Of a stretch of 64,000 nucleotides of DNA, positions 7,956 through 15,759 are shown one piece after another (position 1 is the stretch's first letter; every line of letters starts with the position of its first letter). Below the pieces are notes generated by a model that saw only the letters and a program-made list of their open reading frames with translations, was not told the DNA's origin and ran no database searches. The position numbers were made by a program, and so were the translations under genes. This stretch comes from Arcanobacterium_A hippocoleae. GTDB lineage: Bacteria > Actinomycetota > Actinomycetes > Actinomycetales > Actinomycetaceae. The DNA is taken from assembly GCF_031456295.1 (NCBI RefSeq), contig NZ_JAVDUJ010000001.1, positions 1,364,001 through 1,428,000 of the forward strand, written 5' to 3'.

Positions 7956-10610
7956 ATGAAAGCAACGATGCAGCAGCGAATGGCAAGGATCATGCTGATG
8001 CTTAGTCTGTGCGTTTTGTTTGCTGTAGTGTTGTTGAGTCTTTTCCGGATCGCTTTTCTCGATAAACAGCTGCAAGCAGATGTTGGCAATCCTGGAAATC
8101 CAGCGGCACAACGCACGATATTTCTTGGTACGACGGGTGTGAGTTGGGATCTTGTGAATCCCGCAACAGCTCCAAACTTACTTCGTGCCGCCACCTCTGA
8201 GCAGGCAAAAGTAGCGAATTTAGTGGTGAAGGTACAAGCCGATACAACATGCCCTGATTCAGGGTGGCTTACTTTGAATACTGGAGTGCGCACGATTGGG
8301 TTAGCGCAAGCTGATGAACAATGCCGTCATTTGCCAATCATCAAAGCAAATCATCGCACCTGGCAGATCGCTGATTGGGAGCAATATCTTGTGGCAAATG
8401 ACGGGAATAAATATCAACCGAAATTTGGTAACTTAGCGCAGGTATTAGCTGCAAACTCGCAGCAAATCGGGGTGATTGGGGCAGGCGCTGCGCTCGCGAT
8501 GGGAAATGAGTCTGGAAATATCGGAGATTCCGCGATACAGCTAAAATCTGGGATGGCTGGAGCAAACTTAAAAACTGGCATGCAGCAAACGAAAGTGCAG
8601 TATTTCCAGCTTGCTCCGGTGCAAGCTGGTAAAGCTCGGCTTGTTACTGCCGCTGATAATGCAGTAGGCAAGCGCAACTCGGATGTGGTGCAATTGCAAA
8701 ATGCCCTTGCGAAACTGGCTGATGCGCAAATGGTCATCGCAGATCTTGGTGCGGCACGCAATGATGCGCCGCTTGCTGCGCATGGTAAAAAAGATCCGCA
8801 AAGCGCGAGCGCGCTGAGTGCATCTTTTCACCCGCCTGCTTCGCCTGGCGCGGCACTTGCTAATGATGTAGCGCAGATTGATCGACGTTTTGCGCTGGTG
8901 CTTGACGAATTGCGCCGTCAAGATGATGATTTTTCTCTGAGCACCGGGAAAATTCGCCGGACACAAATAATTTTCGCTTCACTTGGAGAAGCTGATCGCA
9001 CTGGCGCGAAAATGCAAGCTTATTTTTCAGCAGATTTAGCGGATATACCGGATCTGCCAGTAGCTCAACAAGCCAGTCTGCCAAATTCTGCTGCGATCAA
9101 AAGCGGTGCTGCGATCGATAGCAGCGAACTCGCATTCACAAATTCGACGCGGATCGCTGGCGTAGTGCAAAGTACGGATTTATTGCCAACGCTGGCTGCT
9201 AATGCAAACAGCCAAAATGCCAACGGCATGGAAGTCGATCTAAAAAATGCTGTTGGCGCTCCGATCACGAATTATCTCGGAAAAAATACGCCCGGCAGCC
9301 AAATCGCAAAAGTGATCGAAACCGGCATTAGAGCTGAGGCGGTGCGTTCATCGCTCGGATTTGCCTTCGTAGCTTTCTCCGTGCTTGTAGTTATTTTAAG
9401 TATTCTTGCGGTGCTGATCCTGCGCCGACGGGAAGGAGCGCTTTCGCCGATAATTACAGACCCCGATCGTGAAACGCCTACTGCACCGCGAGGATTGGGA
9501 AAGCTGCGATTTGAGGCATTTGCTGCTGCTCCTTTCGTCCACATTTTGCTTCTCACTTGCGGTGCGATCCCAGTGTCATCATTCTTGATCAATCTATTTT
9601 CCTGGTGGTATTTGCCGTTTTCCGCATTCACTTCACTCTTCCTGATCTTGTTCCTGGCTTGGGTGATTGCGCAAAGCATCTGGCAGATTTCCCGGAAGAT
9701 GAGCACAGTTTGGCGGATCACAACAGCTATCCCGGAAATTGCGCCAAGTACGATTGCGGTAGCATTGATTGCTTTGATCACCGTGCTCACTCTCACGCTT
9801 GACGTGATTGGCGGATCATACTTGCACTTCTCGTCAATATTTGGAGTGCAAGCGCAGCATGCTGGAAGATTCTATGGATTTGGGAATTCCGCATTCGTCA
9901 TTTTTGCACTCTCAATGTTGATTCTGACGGCTTTCGGATTGCACCTGATGCGCATCGCAAGTGCCGCAAACACTTACCGATATTTATTCGTGACGGTCAT
10001 GCTTGCACTCGCAGTCTATGTAGATGGTTCCCCAATGCTGGGTGCAGATTTCGGTGGGCCGCCGGCGATGATCTGTGCTTTCCTGGTATTGTTGCTGCTG
10101 CATTTGGGGCGGCGTTTGAATCGGCGTTCAGTTTTCGTTTTTCTGCTACTTGGTTTGGCCAGTACCGTCGGGATTGCAATTCTTGATTGGCTCCGCCCGG
10201 CGAGGAAACGTACACATTTAGGGAAATTTATTGAATCGGTTTTGCAAGGAGATTTCTTTCCGGTGGTTTCTCGGAAACTTGCGGGATGGTTCACTGATGT
10301 GTCGGGTATCGTTTGGCTGCTCGTGATTTTCTTCGCGGTATGTGGAATCTGGAAGCTGCGGCATTTTAGTCGGGTGCGGACGGTGTTTCATGCACAGGAT
10401 TTGACGATCGCTGGGAAGGTAGTTTTGCCGGCTGATTTCCTGGCCTGCCAGATAGCGATTTTGATGCTGCTGATATTTGGTTTAGCGATCAATGATTCGG
10501 GATTATTGCTACCTTTTATCGGACTGGTTTACGGGCTCCCGCTGGGTTTTGCGCTCGCTTTCGGCACACTATTGGATTGGCAGCAGCCAAATTCTGCAAC
10601 CGAAGCGTAA
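7956..10610 (+). CDS. Polytopic membrane protein with large extracytoplasmic N-terminal domain (paralogue of 498-2963)
   Basis: An 884-residue protein with the same plan as the 498-2963 gene: an N-terminal membrane segment (about 11-32), an ectodomain to about residue 465, then a membrane half beginning LGFAFVAFSVLVVIL. The ectodomain opens TIFLGTTGVSWDLVNPATAP and contains TTCPDSGWLTLNTG, a motif I associate with actinobacterial alkaline-phosphatase-like membrane proteins. The membrane half contains GRFYGFGNSAF, GADFGGPPA, THLGKFIES and INDSG, the last three matching the paralogue. Function is unknown. It is divergent from pheA and converges with the glycosyltransferase at 10676, with only a weak 6-bp hairpin (10639-10655) between them. 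Confidence 0.75.
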   Translation: MKATMQQRMARIMLMLSLCVLFAVVLLSLFRIAFLDKQLQADVGNPGNPAAQRTIFLGTTGVSWDLVNPATAPNLLRAATSEQAKVANLVVKVQADTTCPDSGWLTLNTGVRTIGLAQADEQCRHLPIIKANHRTWQIADWEQYLVANDGNKYQPKFGNLAQVLAANSQQIGVIGAGAALAMGNESGNIGDSAIQLKSGMAGANLKTGMQQTKVQYFQLAPVQAGKARLVTAADNAVGKRNSDVVQLQNALAKLADAQMVIADLGAARNDAPLAAHGKKDPQSASALSASFHPPASPGAALANDVAQIDRRFALVLDELRRQDDDFSLSTGKIRRTQIIFASLGEADRTGAKMQAYFSADLADIPDLPVAQQASLPNSAAIKSGAAIDSSELAFTNSTRIAGVVQSTDLLPTLAANANSQNANGMEVDLKNAVGAPITNYLGKNTPGSQIAKVIETGIRAEAVRSSLGFAFVAFSVLVVILSILAVLILRRREGALSPIITDPDRETPTAPRGLGKLRFEAFAAAPFVHILLLTCGAIPVSSFLINLFSWWYLPFSAFTSLFLILFLAWVIAQSIWQISRKMSTVWRITTAIPEIAPSTIAVALIALITVLTLTLDVIGGSYLHFSSIFGVQAQHAGRFYGFGNSAFVIFALSMLILTAFGLHLMRIASAANTYRYLFVTVMLALAVYVDGSPMLGADFGGPPAMICAFLVLLLLHLGRRLNRRSVFVFLLLGLASTVGIAILDWLRPARKRTHLGKFIESVLQGDFFPVVSRKLAGWFTDVSGIVWLLVIFFAVCGIWKLRHFSRVRTVFHAQDLTIAGKVVLPADFLACQIAILMLLIFGLAINDSGLLLPFIGLVYGLPLGFALAFGTLLDWQQPNSATEA

Positions 10611-10675
10611 TCACTACAGTTTCCATAGTGGATAGATGGCGCAAAGCTGTTGCGCAGCGGAGCAAGGATTGATTC

Positions 10676-11473
10676 TTAGCGGTGTTTCGGCCGCACATCC
10701 GCACGGTACGCGTTATATGGCTTGCCGGGGGAGGCTTCCGCATTTGAACGCATTTCTATTGGTACTCCTTGCCGGCTGATCTGCCTGCTCATTGCTGCCC
10801 GCCAAACATCTTTATACTGATTTGCGCGATGCAATGTGCCTGCCAGGTCGTTTCGGCTTGCACGGTGTGCGAGTTTGCATGGAATCTCTTGCACCGTGAA
10901 TCCTGCTACCAGCAGATCGATCGTCATTCCTACTTCCACACCCCATCCGGAAGCGAAAGGCTGTACTGCTTCATATGCTGCACGGGTCAGGCAGCGTTGA
11001 CCGGAAAGTGGTTGCTGGGGGAGCCAGCCGGTGAGACGTTTGATTGCTTTCCGCCCGAGCCCCGTCACGAAACCATGCCCGCCGGCACCTTCTTGCGGTG
11101 GAAGATATGCGATCGTGCAATCAACTTCGCCATTCACTACTGGGCTGACGAGCGGGGCGCATTCAAGTGCGGAATCTTGCAAATCTGCATCGAGAAAAAG
11201 CAGCAGGCGAGGCGGTACCCCGTCAGCATCGCGCATTGCAACCACGCCAGCTCCCGTTTCCATCGCGGAAGCTTTACCACGATTTACTGAATGACGGATC
11301 ACTGTGGCGCCTGCGGCTCGTGCCACCTTTTGGGTGTCGTCTTCGGAACCGTCATCTACTACAATCACTAAATCCACGTGTGGGATCGCGCGCGCGGCAC
11401 GGATTGTGGCGCCGATTCGCACCGACTCGTCTTTCGCCGGAATAATCGCTGCGACGCGTTGATTGCCTTGCAT
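10676..11473 (-). CDS. Family 2 glycosyltransferase
   Basis: A 265-residue GT-A fold enzyme. It opens VAAIIPAKDESVRIGATI, then VVDDGSEDDT (nucleotide-sugar site) and LLFLDADLQDS, whose DAD is the metal-binding DXD motif. The length and the AKDE start are like glucosyl-3-phosphoglycerate synthase and dolichol-phosphate-mannose-synthase-like enzymes, but donor and acceptor cannot be decided. There are no obvious membrane helices. The start ATG has AGAGG upstream. The gene follows the DUF5926 gene on the same strand, separated by a strong hairpin. Confidence 0.85.
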   Translation of the reverse strand: MQGNQRVAAIIPAKDESVRIGATIRAARAIPHVDLVIVVDDGSEDDTQKVARAAGATVIRHSVNRGKASAMETGAGVVAMRDADGVPPRLLLFLDADLQDSALECAPLVSPVVNGEVDCTIAYLPPQEGAGGHGFVTGLGRKAIKRLTGWLPQQPLSGQRCLTRAAYEAVQPFASGWGVEVGMTIDLLVAGFTVQEIPCKLAHRASRNDLAGTLHRANQYKDVWRAAMSRQISRQGVPIEMRSNAEASPGKPYNAYRADVRPKHR

Positions 11474-11553
11474 GGCAGTTCCTCTCGTGAACTTGTTTAT
11501 TGCTGGAATAACAGCTTCTATTCTAATACGTTTAGCGTGTGCACTGCCCGATG

Positions 11554-11591
11554 TTTCAGTGCTGCGCTCAGGTGGGAGTGCAGCACTGAAA
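11554..11591 (-). terminator. Hairpin terminator after DUF5926 gene
   Basis: Arms TTTCAGTGCTGC and GCAGCACTGAAA form a perfect 12-bp stem with a 14-base loop. It lies between the stop of the DUF5926 gene (11620) and the start of the glycosyltransferase (11473). The T-run is short. Confidence 0.65.
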
Positions 11592-11619
11592 GGCGAATGG
11601 CTGATTTAACGCCAAATAG

Positions 11620-12477
11620 TTAGCGTAGCGTGACTTGCCGGGAGACGATCCCAGCTTTTGCACGGCGCTCTTCTGGGGTTAATGGTGCCGTATTTGTGAT
11701 TTCGCCAGCGAGCAGCTCTGTAAATTTCGCCAGCGGAATTTCCAAATCTGCAGCCGTGGTACCTGGGTCGAGTTCAAATACTGGGATCAGGAGGCCTTGT
11801 GCGCGGAAAGCGCCAACGAAGCGGGCCAGATCAAAATTCAGTTCGCGGCGTTGCTGCAGCCGTGCAAGTGCGTTCAGTACGGTATCTTGATCTTCACGGC
11901 GGACTAACCGCAGGAATTCGCGCTGCATTTTCGTCCAGAACGCGCCTGGTACGCCTGCTACTTCCGCAGTCGGGAAGAGCTGCTCTTTAGTTTGTGCAAT
12001 GGCTTGTTGTACGTCTGATTTTTCAGCTTCGTCAGCACCGATCCAGAATCCAAAATCGTCATGCAAAGTAAATTCGGTATCCGCTGCGAGATCGAGCACG
12101 TCTTGTAAGCGTTTACCTGGCTCTGGCTGCTCGGTTTGCGTGTATGTTTCGCCATTTTTGAGTTCAAGTGCGTGCAATAGACGGTCTGCTACATCGAGGG
12201 AAAGATCGCCGGAATTCATTACCGTTTGGAGGGCAACGAGAAGTTTTCCATCGCTCCGGCGAAGCGCCCCCACCATTTGCGGCAGCATACTTACGAGCAT
12301 GACATCGGCAGCGCCATTTTCGGCGTTCGTCTTTACCGTTAATGTGCCAGCGGCAAGGATTTCGCGCATTGCTACAAGTTCGGCCTCAAATGGAATCCCG
12401 GCGAAGGGGCGCTCCACGAATTGGATGCGCTTCCGCTTTGGTTTATTTTCTTTTGCGCGACGGCTTTGTTTGCCCAT
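11620..12477 (-). CDS. DUF5926 family protein
   Basis: A 285-residue soluble protein with a very basic N terminus (MGKQSRRAKENKPKRKR) followed by FVERPFAGIPFEAELVAMREI, the signature opening of the actinobacterial DUF5926 family. Homologues have sometimes been mislabelled as SecA-like because of the tail. No catalytic motif is visible. The start ATG has AGGAG about 7 bases upstream. The neighbourhood with a GT2 gene is shared with other actinobacteria as I recall it. Molecular role unknown. Confidence 0.8.
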   Translation of the reverse strand: MGKQSRRAKENKPKRKRIQFVERPFAGIPFEAELVAMREILAAGTLTVKTNAENGAADVMLVSMLPQMVGALRRSDGKLLVALQTVMNSGDLSLDVADRLLHALELKNGETYTQTEQPEPGKRLQDVLDLAADTEFTLHDDFGFWIGADEAEKSDVQQAIAQTKEQLFPTAEVAGVPGAFWTKMQREFLRLVRREDQDTVLNALARLQQRRELNFDLARFVGAFRAQGLLIPVFELDPGTTAADLEIPLAKFTELLAGEITNTAPLTPEERRAKAGIVSRQVTLR

Positions 12478-12569
12478 TTTTACTCCTGTTTTCTGTAGCG
12501 TATTTGTGTTTTCGTGTGCGTGTTCTGATTTTGTTTCAGGTTGAGATCAGATTAATCGAGGATTGATGA

Positions 12570-13208
12570 TTAATCAACGATCCCGTAGAGGCGATCTCCT
12601 GCATCTCCTAAACCTGGCACAATATAGCCGTGCTCATTCAGTTTTTCGTCTACAGCAGCTACGAAAAGTTTCACATCGCCCCGATCGCCGATATGTTTTT
12701 CAAGTGCAGCAAGTCCTTCCGGAGCGGCAAGAATACAAATCGCGGTGACGTCACGGGCGCCGCGTTCGAGAAGATAGTCGATGGAATCAATGAGTGTGTT
12801 TCCGGTAGCGAGCATTGGGTCAAGCACGAAGCATTGCCGTCCGGTGAGATCGTCTGGAAGTCGGTTCGCATATGTGACGGCTTCTAGTGTTTCTTCGTTG
12901 CGTTTCATGCCAAGGAATCCAACTTCAGCTGAAGGCATTAGTTTCATCATGCCTTCGAGCATTCCGAGCCCGGCGCGCAGAATCGGGACCACGATCGGCA
13001 TTGGTGCAGCAAGCTTTTTGCCAATCATTTTCTGAATCGGGGTAGTGATTTCTTGATCTGTAACTGCCACTTCGTGAGTTGATTCGTAGGCGAGCAGCAT
13101 GATCAGTTCTTCGACGAGTTGCCGGAATACGGGTGACGGGGTTTTTTCGTCGCGAAGCACACTGAGTTTGTGTGAGACGAGTGGATGGTCAATTACCGTG
13201 AGTTTCAT
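12570..13208 (-). CDS. upp: Uracil phosphoribosyltransferase
   Basis: A 212-residue enzyme that makes UMP from uracil and PRPP in pyrimidine salvage. The PRPP loop is visible as VLDPMLATGNTLIDSI, and the uracil-binding C terminus as the GYIVPGLGDAGDRLYGI segment. The N terminus MKLTVIDHPLVSHKLSVLRD is typical, so the ATG start is secure. It is followed, 92 bases on, by the DUF5926 gene on the same strand. Confidence 0.98.
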   Translation of the reverse strand: MKLTVIDHPLVSHKLSVLRDEKTPSPVFRQLVEELIMLLAYESTHEVAVTDQEITTPIQKMIGKKLAAPMPIVVPILRAGLGMLEGMMKLMPSAEVGFLGMKRNEETLEAVTYANRLPDDLTGRQCFVLDPMLATGNTLIDSIDYLLERGARDVTAICILAAPEGLAALEKHIGDRGDVKLFVAAVDEKLNEHGYIVPGLGDAGDRLYGIVD

Positions 13209-13527
13209 TTTTTGCTCTTTATCTCTTGTTTTCTTGATCTTCTTTAATTTACCTGGGTTTATTTTTATTTTGCAGAATTTGCATCATTTGATTATCTGCT
13301 GGGTGAGCTTTTGGCTTAGTTTTGCTACTTTCAGCTACTTGTTGGTGCTGATGTGTGCTTCGAGTTTTATTTTACCGTCTGCAATCGCCATGCAGGTACC
13401 AGCAATTGTTTATTCTATGCGTGATCGGAGTTTGGGTGTGAGCTGATTTTGCGTGGCGTGAGTGGCATCTTCCTTGTTGCTTGCGTAGCAGGTGTGTAAG
13501 TGCAGGTTTTGGATCTTTGCATTTTAT
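13209..13527. other. Intergenic region upstream of upp
   Basis: About 320 T-rich bases on the plus strand that must contain the upp promoter. I see no convincing small gene, hairpin or repeat here. Confidence 0.5.
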
Positions 13528-13556
13528 TTGCACTTTTAGAGTTGAGCGACTATCTT
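13528..13556 (+). promoter_or_regulatory. Promoter of tRNA-Val
   Basis: TTGCAC (13528-13533) and TATCTT (13551-13556) are spaced by 17 bases. The -10 box ends 33 bases before the tRNA gene, allowing a short 5' leader. Confidence 0.6.
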
Positions 13557-13589
13557 ATTTTGAGTACACGGCGGGTGTTTTACTCGTGC

Positions 13590-13661
13590 GGGCGATTAGC
13601 GCAGCGGTAGCGCGCTTCCTTCACACGGAAGAGGTCACTGGTTCGATCCCAGTATCGCCCA
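13590..13661 (+). tRNA. tRNA-Val (anticodon CAC)
   Basis: A 72-base cloverleaf with acceptor arms GGGCGAT and ATCGCCC and discriminator A. The anticodon loop TTCACAC gives CAC, decoding GTG. D-loop and T-loop (GGTTCGATCCC) are intact. CCA is not encoded. Confidence 0.96.
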
Positions 13662-13769
13662 CCGATTATTTTATTTGCGGAATTGACTGCTGCGCTGCGG
13701 ATTTGCGTAGGTGGTAGATGGTAGGCGCTTTGTTTCTTGTGAGTTCATGCGCATGAGTTATTTTCTGAG

Positions 13770-13798
13770 TTGGCGATTTTGTTGGCGTCACGTATGAT
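13770..13798 (+). promoter_or_regulatory. Promoter of tRNA-Ser(CGA)
   Basis: TTGGCG (13770-13775) and TATGAT (13793-13798) lie 17 bases apart, close to the housekeeping consensus. The tRNA gene begins 30 bases after the -10 box. Confidence 0.7.
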
Positions 13799-13827
13799 TA
13801 CAGGGCGTGTGATTGTTTCTATCGCAT

Positions 13828-13916
13828 GGTGACGTGTCCGAGCGGCCGAAGGTGCAGCACTCGAAATGCTGTGTAGTTAATAGCTACCGAGGGTTCAAAT
13901 CCCTCCGTCACCGCCA
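13828..13916 (+). tRNA. tRNA-Ser (anticodon CGA), CCA encoded
   Basis: Acceptor arms GGTGACG (13828-13834) and CGTCACC (13906-13912), discriminator G13913, then an encoded CCA to 13916. The anticodon loop CTCGAAA gives CGA. A long variable arm marks it as class II. Its last 19 bases are repeated at 14097-14115. Confidence 0.96.
13898..13916 (+). repeat. 19-bp direct repeat, copy 1 (tRNA-Ser 3' end)
   Basis: AATCCCTCCGTCACCGCCA forms the 3' T-stem, acceptor arm and CCA of tRNA-Ser(CGA). An identical copy starts 199 bases further on. Such tRNA-tail repeats are the usual core sites of tyrosine-recombinase elements. Confidence 0.85.
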
Positions 13917-13962
13917 AAGTTTCTGCCAAGTAGCTTGTCTACTTGGCAGAAACTTTTTGTGT
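13917..13962 (+). terminator. Terminator of tRNA-Ser(CGA)
   Basis: An 18-bp perfect stem (13916-13933 with 13939-13956, loop CTTGT) followed by a T-rich tail (TTTTTGTGTTTT including the end of the right arm). The first stem base is the A of the encoded CCA. Confidence 0.85.
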
Positions 13963-14096
13963 TTTCGGGGGGATTTGAACCCGTGAGGGCTAAGCCGTGA
14001 AGAAAACACGTTAGTGTTTTTCGGCTTAGCGCTACCAGCTGTGCTGGTAGCGGGGCAAGAATTTTTGGGGATGCGAAGCAGCACAAAAATTTTGAT
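13963..14096. other. Hairpin-rich insert with an inverted tRNA T-arm relic
   Basis: This non-coding stretch lies between the two 19-bp repeats. Around 13965-13990 the minus strand reads ACGGGTTCAAATCCCC, a recognisable tRNA T-arm in inverted orientation. It is followed by a nested hairpin (GCTAAGCCG with CGGCTTAGC, with AAAACAC and GTGTTTT inside) and another with arms CGCTACCAGC and GCTGGTAGCG. I see no gene in it; the minus-strand reading frames across it follow the tRNA and hairpin sequence and are not credible. Confidence 0.6.
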
Positions 14097-14115
14097 AATC
14101 CCTCCGTCACCGCCA
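14097..14115 (+). repeat. 19-bp direct repeat, copy 2 (detached tRNA-Ser 3' end)
   Basis: Exact copy of the 13898-13916 sequence, including CCA, without the rest of a tRNA upstream. It is directly followed by a second strong terminator, as if this were the ancestral 3' flank of the tRNA gene. Confidence 0.85.
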
Positions 14116-14125
14116 TGTGTGTTGT

Positions 14126-14169
14126 CTCGCGACATAGTTCCGGCTATGTCGCGAGGCATTTTTTATTTT
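14126..14169 (+). terminator. Second terminator downstream of the tRNA-tail copy
   Basis: Arms CTCGCGACATAG (14126-14137) and CTATGTCGCGAG (14144-14155) enclose TTCCGG, followed by GCATTTTTTATTTT. Confidence 0.85.
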
Positions 14170-14289
14170 GTGTGGTGTTGTCTCGCGTCATTGTTCCTTT
14201 TTTGGGTTGGTATTTTTTGGTTTTGTCGATGGTGTGTTCGGCGAGGAATTTGTCGCGATTTTTCGGGTGTGGCGCGGAGCAATGCAGGG

Positions 14290-14318
14290 TTGCGCTTACA
14301 CATAAAATAGTTTAAGAT
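14290..14318 (+). promoter_or_regulatory. Promoter giving a probable leaderless mRNA
   Basis: TTGCGC (14290-14295), a 17-base spacer, then TAAGAT (14313-14318). The ATG of the next gene starts 7 bases after the -10 box, where transcription should begin, and there is no ribosome binding site. Confidence 0.55.
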
Positions 14319-14324
14319 TCAATT

Positions 14325-15392
14325 ATGAAAGCATTTGGATTTCTTAGTTTTGGACATCATGCCGTTGGCGGCAAGCGCGGAATGGACGCGCGAGAAAATC
14401 TCCATTCACAGCTTGAGATCGCAAAAGCTGCGGACGAAATTGGTGTAAATGGCGCATATTTCCGTGTCCATCATTTCGCTCCGCAGGGCGCGGCTCCGAT
14501 GCCGATGCTCGCTGCAATAATCGGCGCTACGAAGCATATCGAGGTCGGCACCGGCGTGATCGATATGCGTTATGAGAATCCGTTCTATCTTGCTGAAGAA
14601 GCTGCAGCGCTTGATTTATTGGCGGACGGCAGGCTCGCCTTGGGCGTATCGCGTGGTTCACCTGAGCCGGCAAAGAAAGGCTGGCAGGCATTTGGCTATG
14701 CTGCACAAACCGAAAATGGTGCAGATATGGCACGTGAAAAGTTCGAGTTATTTTTAGCGGCAATTCGCGGGCATGCTATTGCGGAAGCAAATGCGCTTGA
14801 AGAGCAGTACCCGCGGATGTATCAGCCGGGCACGCCACTGCCGATTTTCCCGCATTCGCCCAATCTGGAGCAGCGCGTATGGTGGGGTTCTGGCACGAAT
14901 GCGTCTGCGGTGCAGGCTGCGCGTGACGGCGTGAATCTGATGTCATCTACCTTAGTTTCGGAAGCCGATGGTAGTTCGCTGGGTGAATTGCAGGCGGAGC
15001 AGATTCGAGTCTACCGTGAAGCGTGGAAAGCGGCGGGGCACGATTGGACTCCGCGCGTATCAGTATCGCGTTCGATTTTCCCGATACTTTCTGCTGATGA
15101 TCGGAAACTTTTCGGGTTGCTGGCATCGGATAAAGACGAAATCGGCTATATCGAAGGTGCTACAAAGACCACTTTTGGTCGCACTTATGCTGCGGAGCCG
15201 GATGTATTGATCGAGCAGCTGCAGGCCGATCCGGCAATCGCGGCAGCAGATACGTTGATGATCACGATTCCAAATCAGCTCGGCGTAGATACGAATGTGC
15301 GGATCTTGCAGAATTTCGCAGAGCATGTAGCTCCTGCGCTCGGCTGGATTCCGGCAACTGCAGGGCTGACGGAAGGTGATCCGATCCAGTAA
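14325..15392 (+). CDS. Luciferase-like FMN-dependent monooxygenase (LLM class)
   Basis: A 355-residue TIM-barrel flavoenzyme of the bacterial luciferase family. It opens FGFLSFGHH and has the family segments AYFRVHHFAPQ, EVGTGVIDMRYENP and DGRLALGVSRGSPEP, the latter in the flavin-binding region. Such proteins use reduced FMN to oxygenate small molecules; the substrate here is unknown. It is a single-gene unit, bounded by the tRNA-linked terminators upstream and a strong terminator downstream. Its promoter lies so close that the mRNA is probably leaderless. It resembles the corynebacterial CE1758-type group by its N terminus, which is recall and not checked. Confidence 0.88.
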   Translation: MKAFGFLSFGHHAVGGKRGMDARENLHSQLEIAKAADEIGVNGAYFRVHHFAPQGAAPMPMLAAIIGATKHIEVGTGVIDMRYENPFYLAEEAAALDLLADGRLALGVSRGSPEPAKKGWQAFGYAAQTENGADMAREKFELFLAAIRGHAIAEANALEEQYPRMYQPGTPLPIFPHSPNLEQRVWWGSGTNASAVQAARDGVNLMSSTLVSEADGSSLGELQAEQIRVYREAWKAAGHDWTPRVSVSRSIFPILSADDRKLFGLLASDKDEIGYIEGATKTTFGRTYAAEPDVLIEQLQADPAIAAADTLMITIPNQLGVDTNVRILQNFAEHVAPALGWIPATAGLTEGDPIQ

Positions 15393-15426
15393 CGTTCGTC
15401 CGGAAACAATGCGTTAACAGGTTAAT

Positions 15427-15470
15427 ATGCGCGCCTAATTTTGCGAAGTTAGGCGCGCATTTATTTTTAG
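15427..15470 (+). terminator. Terminator of the LLM monooxygenase gene
   Basis: Arms ATGCGCGCCTAA and TTAGGCGCGCAT (15427-15438 and 15449-15460) form a perfect 12-bp stem followed by TTATTTTTAG. Confidence 0.9.
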
Positions 15471-15551
15471 GTTTTTCCCCGTAATAAATACAAAATCACT
15501 GTGCTGAAAGTCCTTGAGATGGTGGTGTGATCTACTTCAAATAATTTTTCC

Positions 15552-15564
15552 GGGGGGGGGGGGG
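15552..15564 (+). repeat. G13 homopolymer tract upstream of pilus operon 1
   Basis: Thirteen guanines, 195 bases before the large pilin 1 start. The upstream reading frame of that gene is closed by TAG at 15715, so the tract is not coding. TTTTTC before it and TAATGG after it would sit 17 bases apart at this tract length, so it could lie in a promoter spacer; the boxes are poor and it could equally be in the leader. Confidence 0.9.
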
Positions 15565-15759
15565 CGGTAATGGCGTTGTTTTGCGGTTAAATTGAGTCAT
15601 TCATTTTTACTGACAGTAATCATCAGCAAGGCAGGTTTACACCTACTACATGGTGTCCTTAATCTGGAGATCGGATTTTGAAGATTTTCCAAGCGAAGCG
15701 TTGGTAGTTATCTATAGATCTCACGAAAGCTTGTATTGGTTTATATTGCAGGGATAAAG

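Noticed and set aside
14097..14115. A second tRNA gene
   Set aside because: Only the last 19 bases are present; no D-arm or anticodon arm lies upstream.
13895..14159. Two overlapping minus-strand reading frames downstream of tRNA-Ser(CGA)
   Set aside because: They translate tRNA and hairpin DNA, and the sequence has clear structural explanations.
15552..15564. G tract as part of a longer pilin coding frame
   Set aside because: The frame is closed by TAG at 15715, and the signal peptide starts at 15760.
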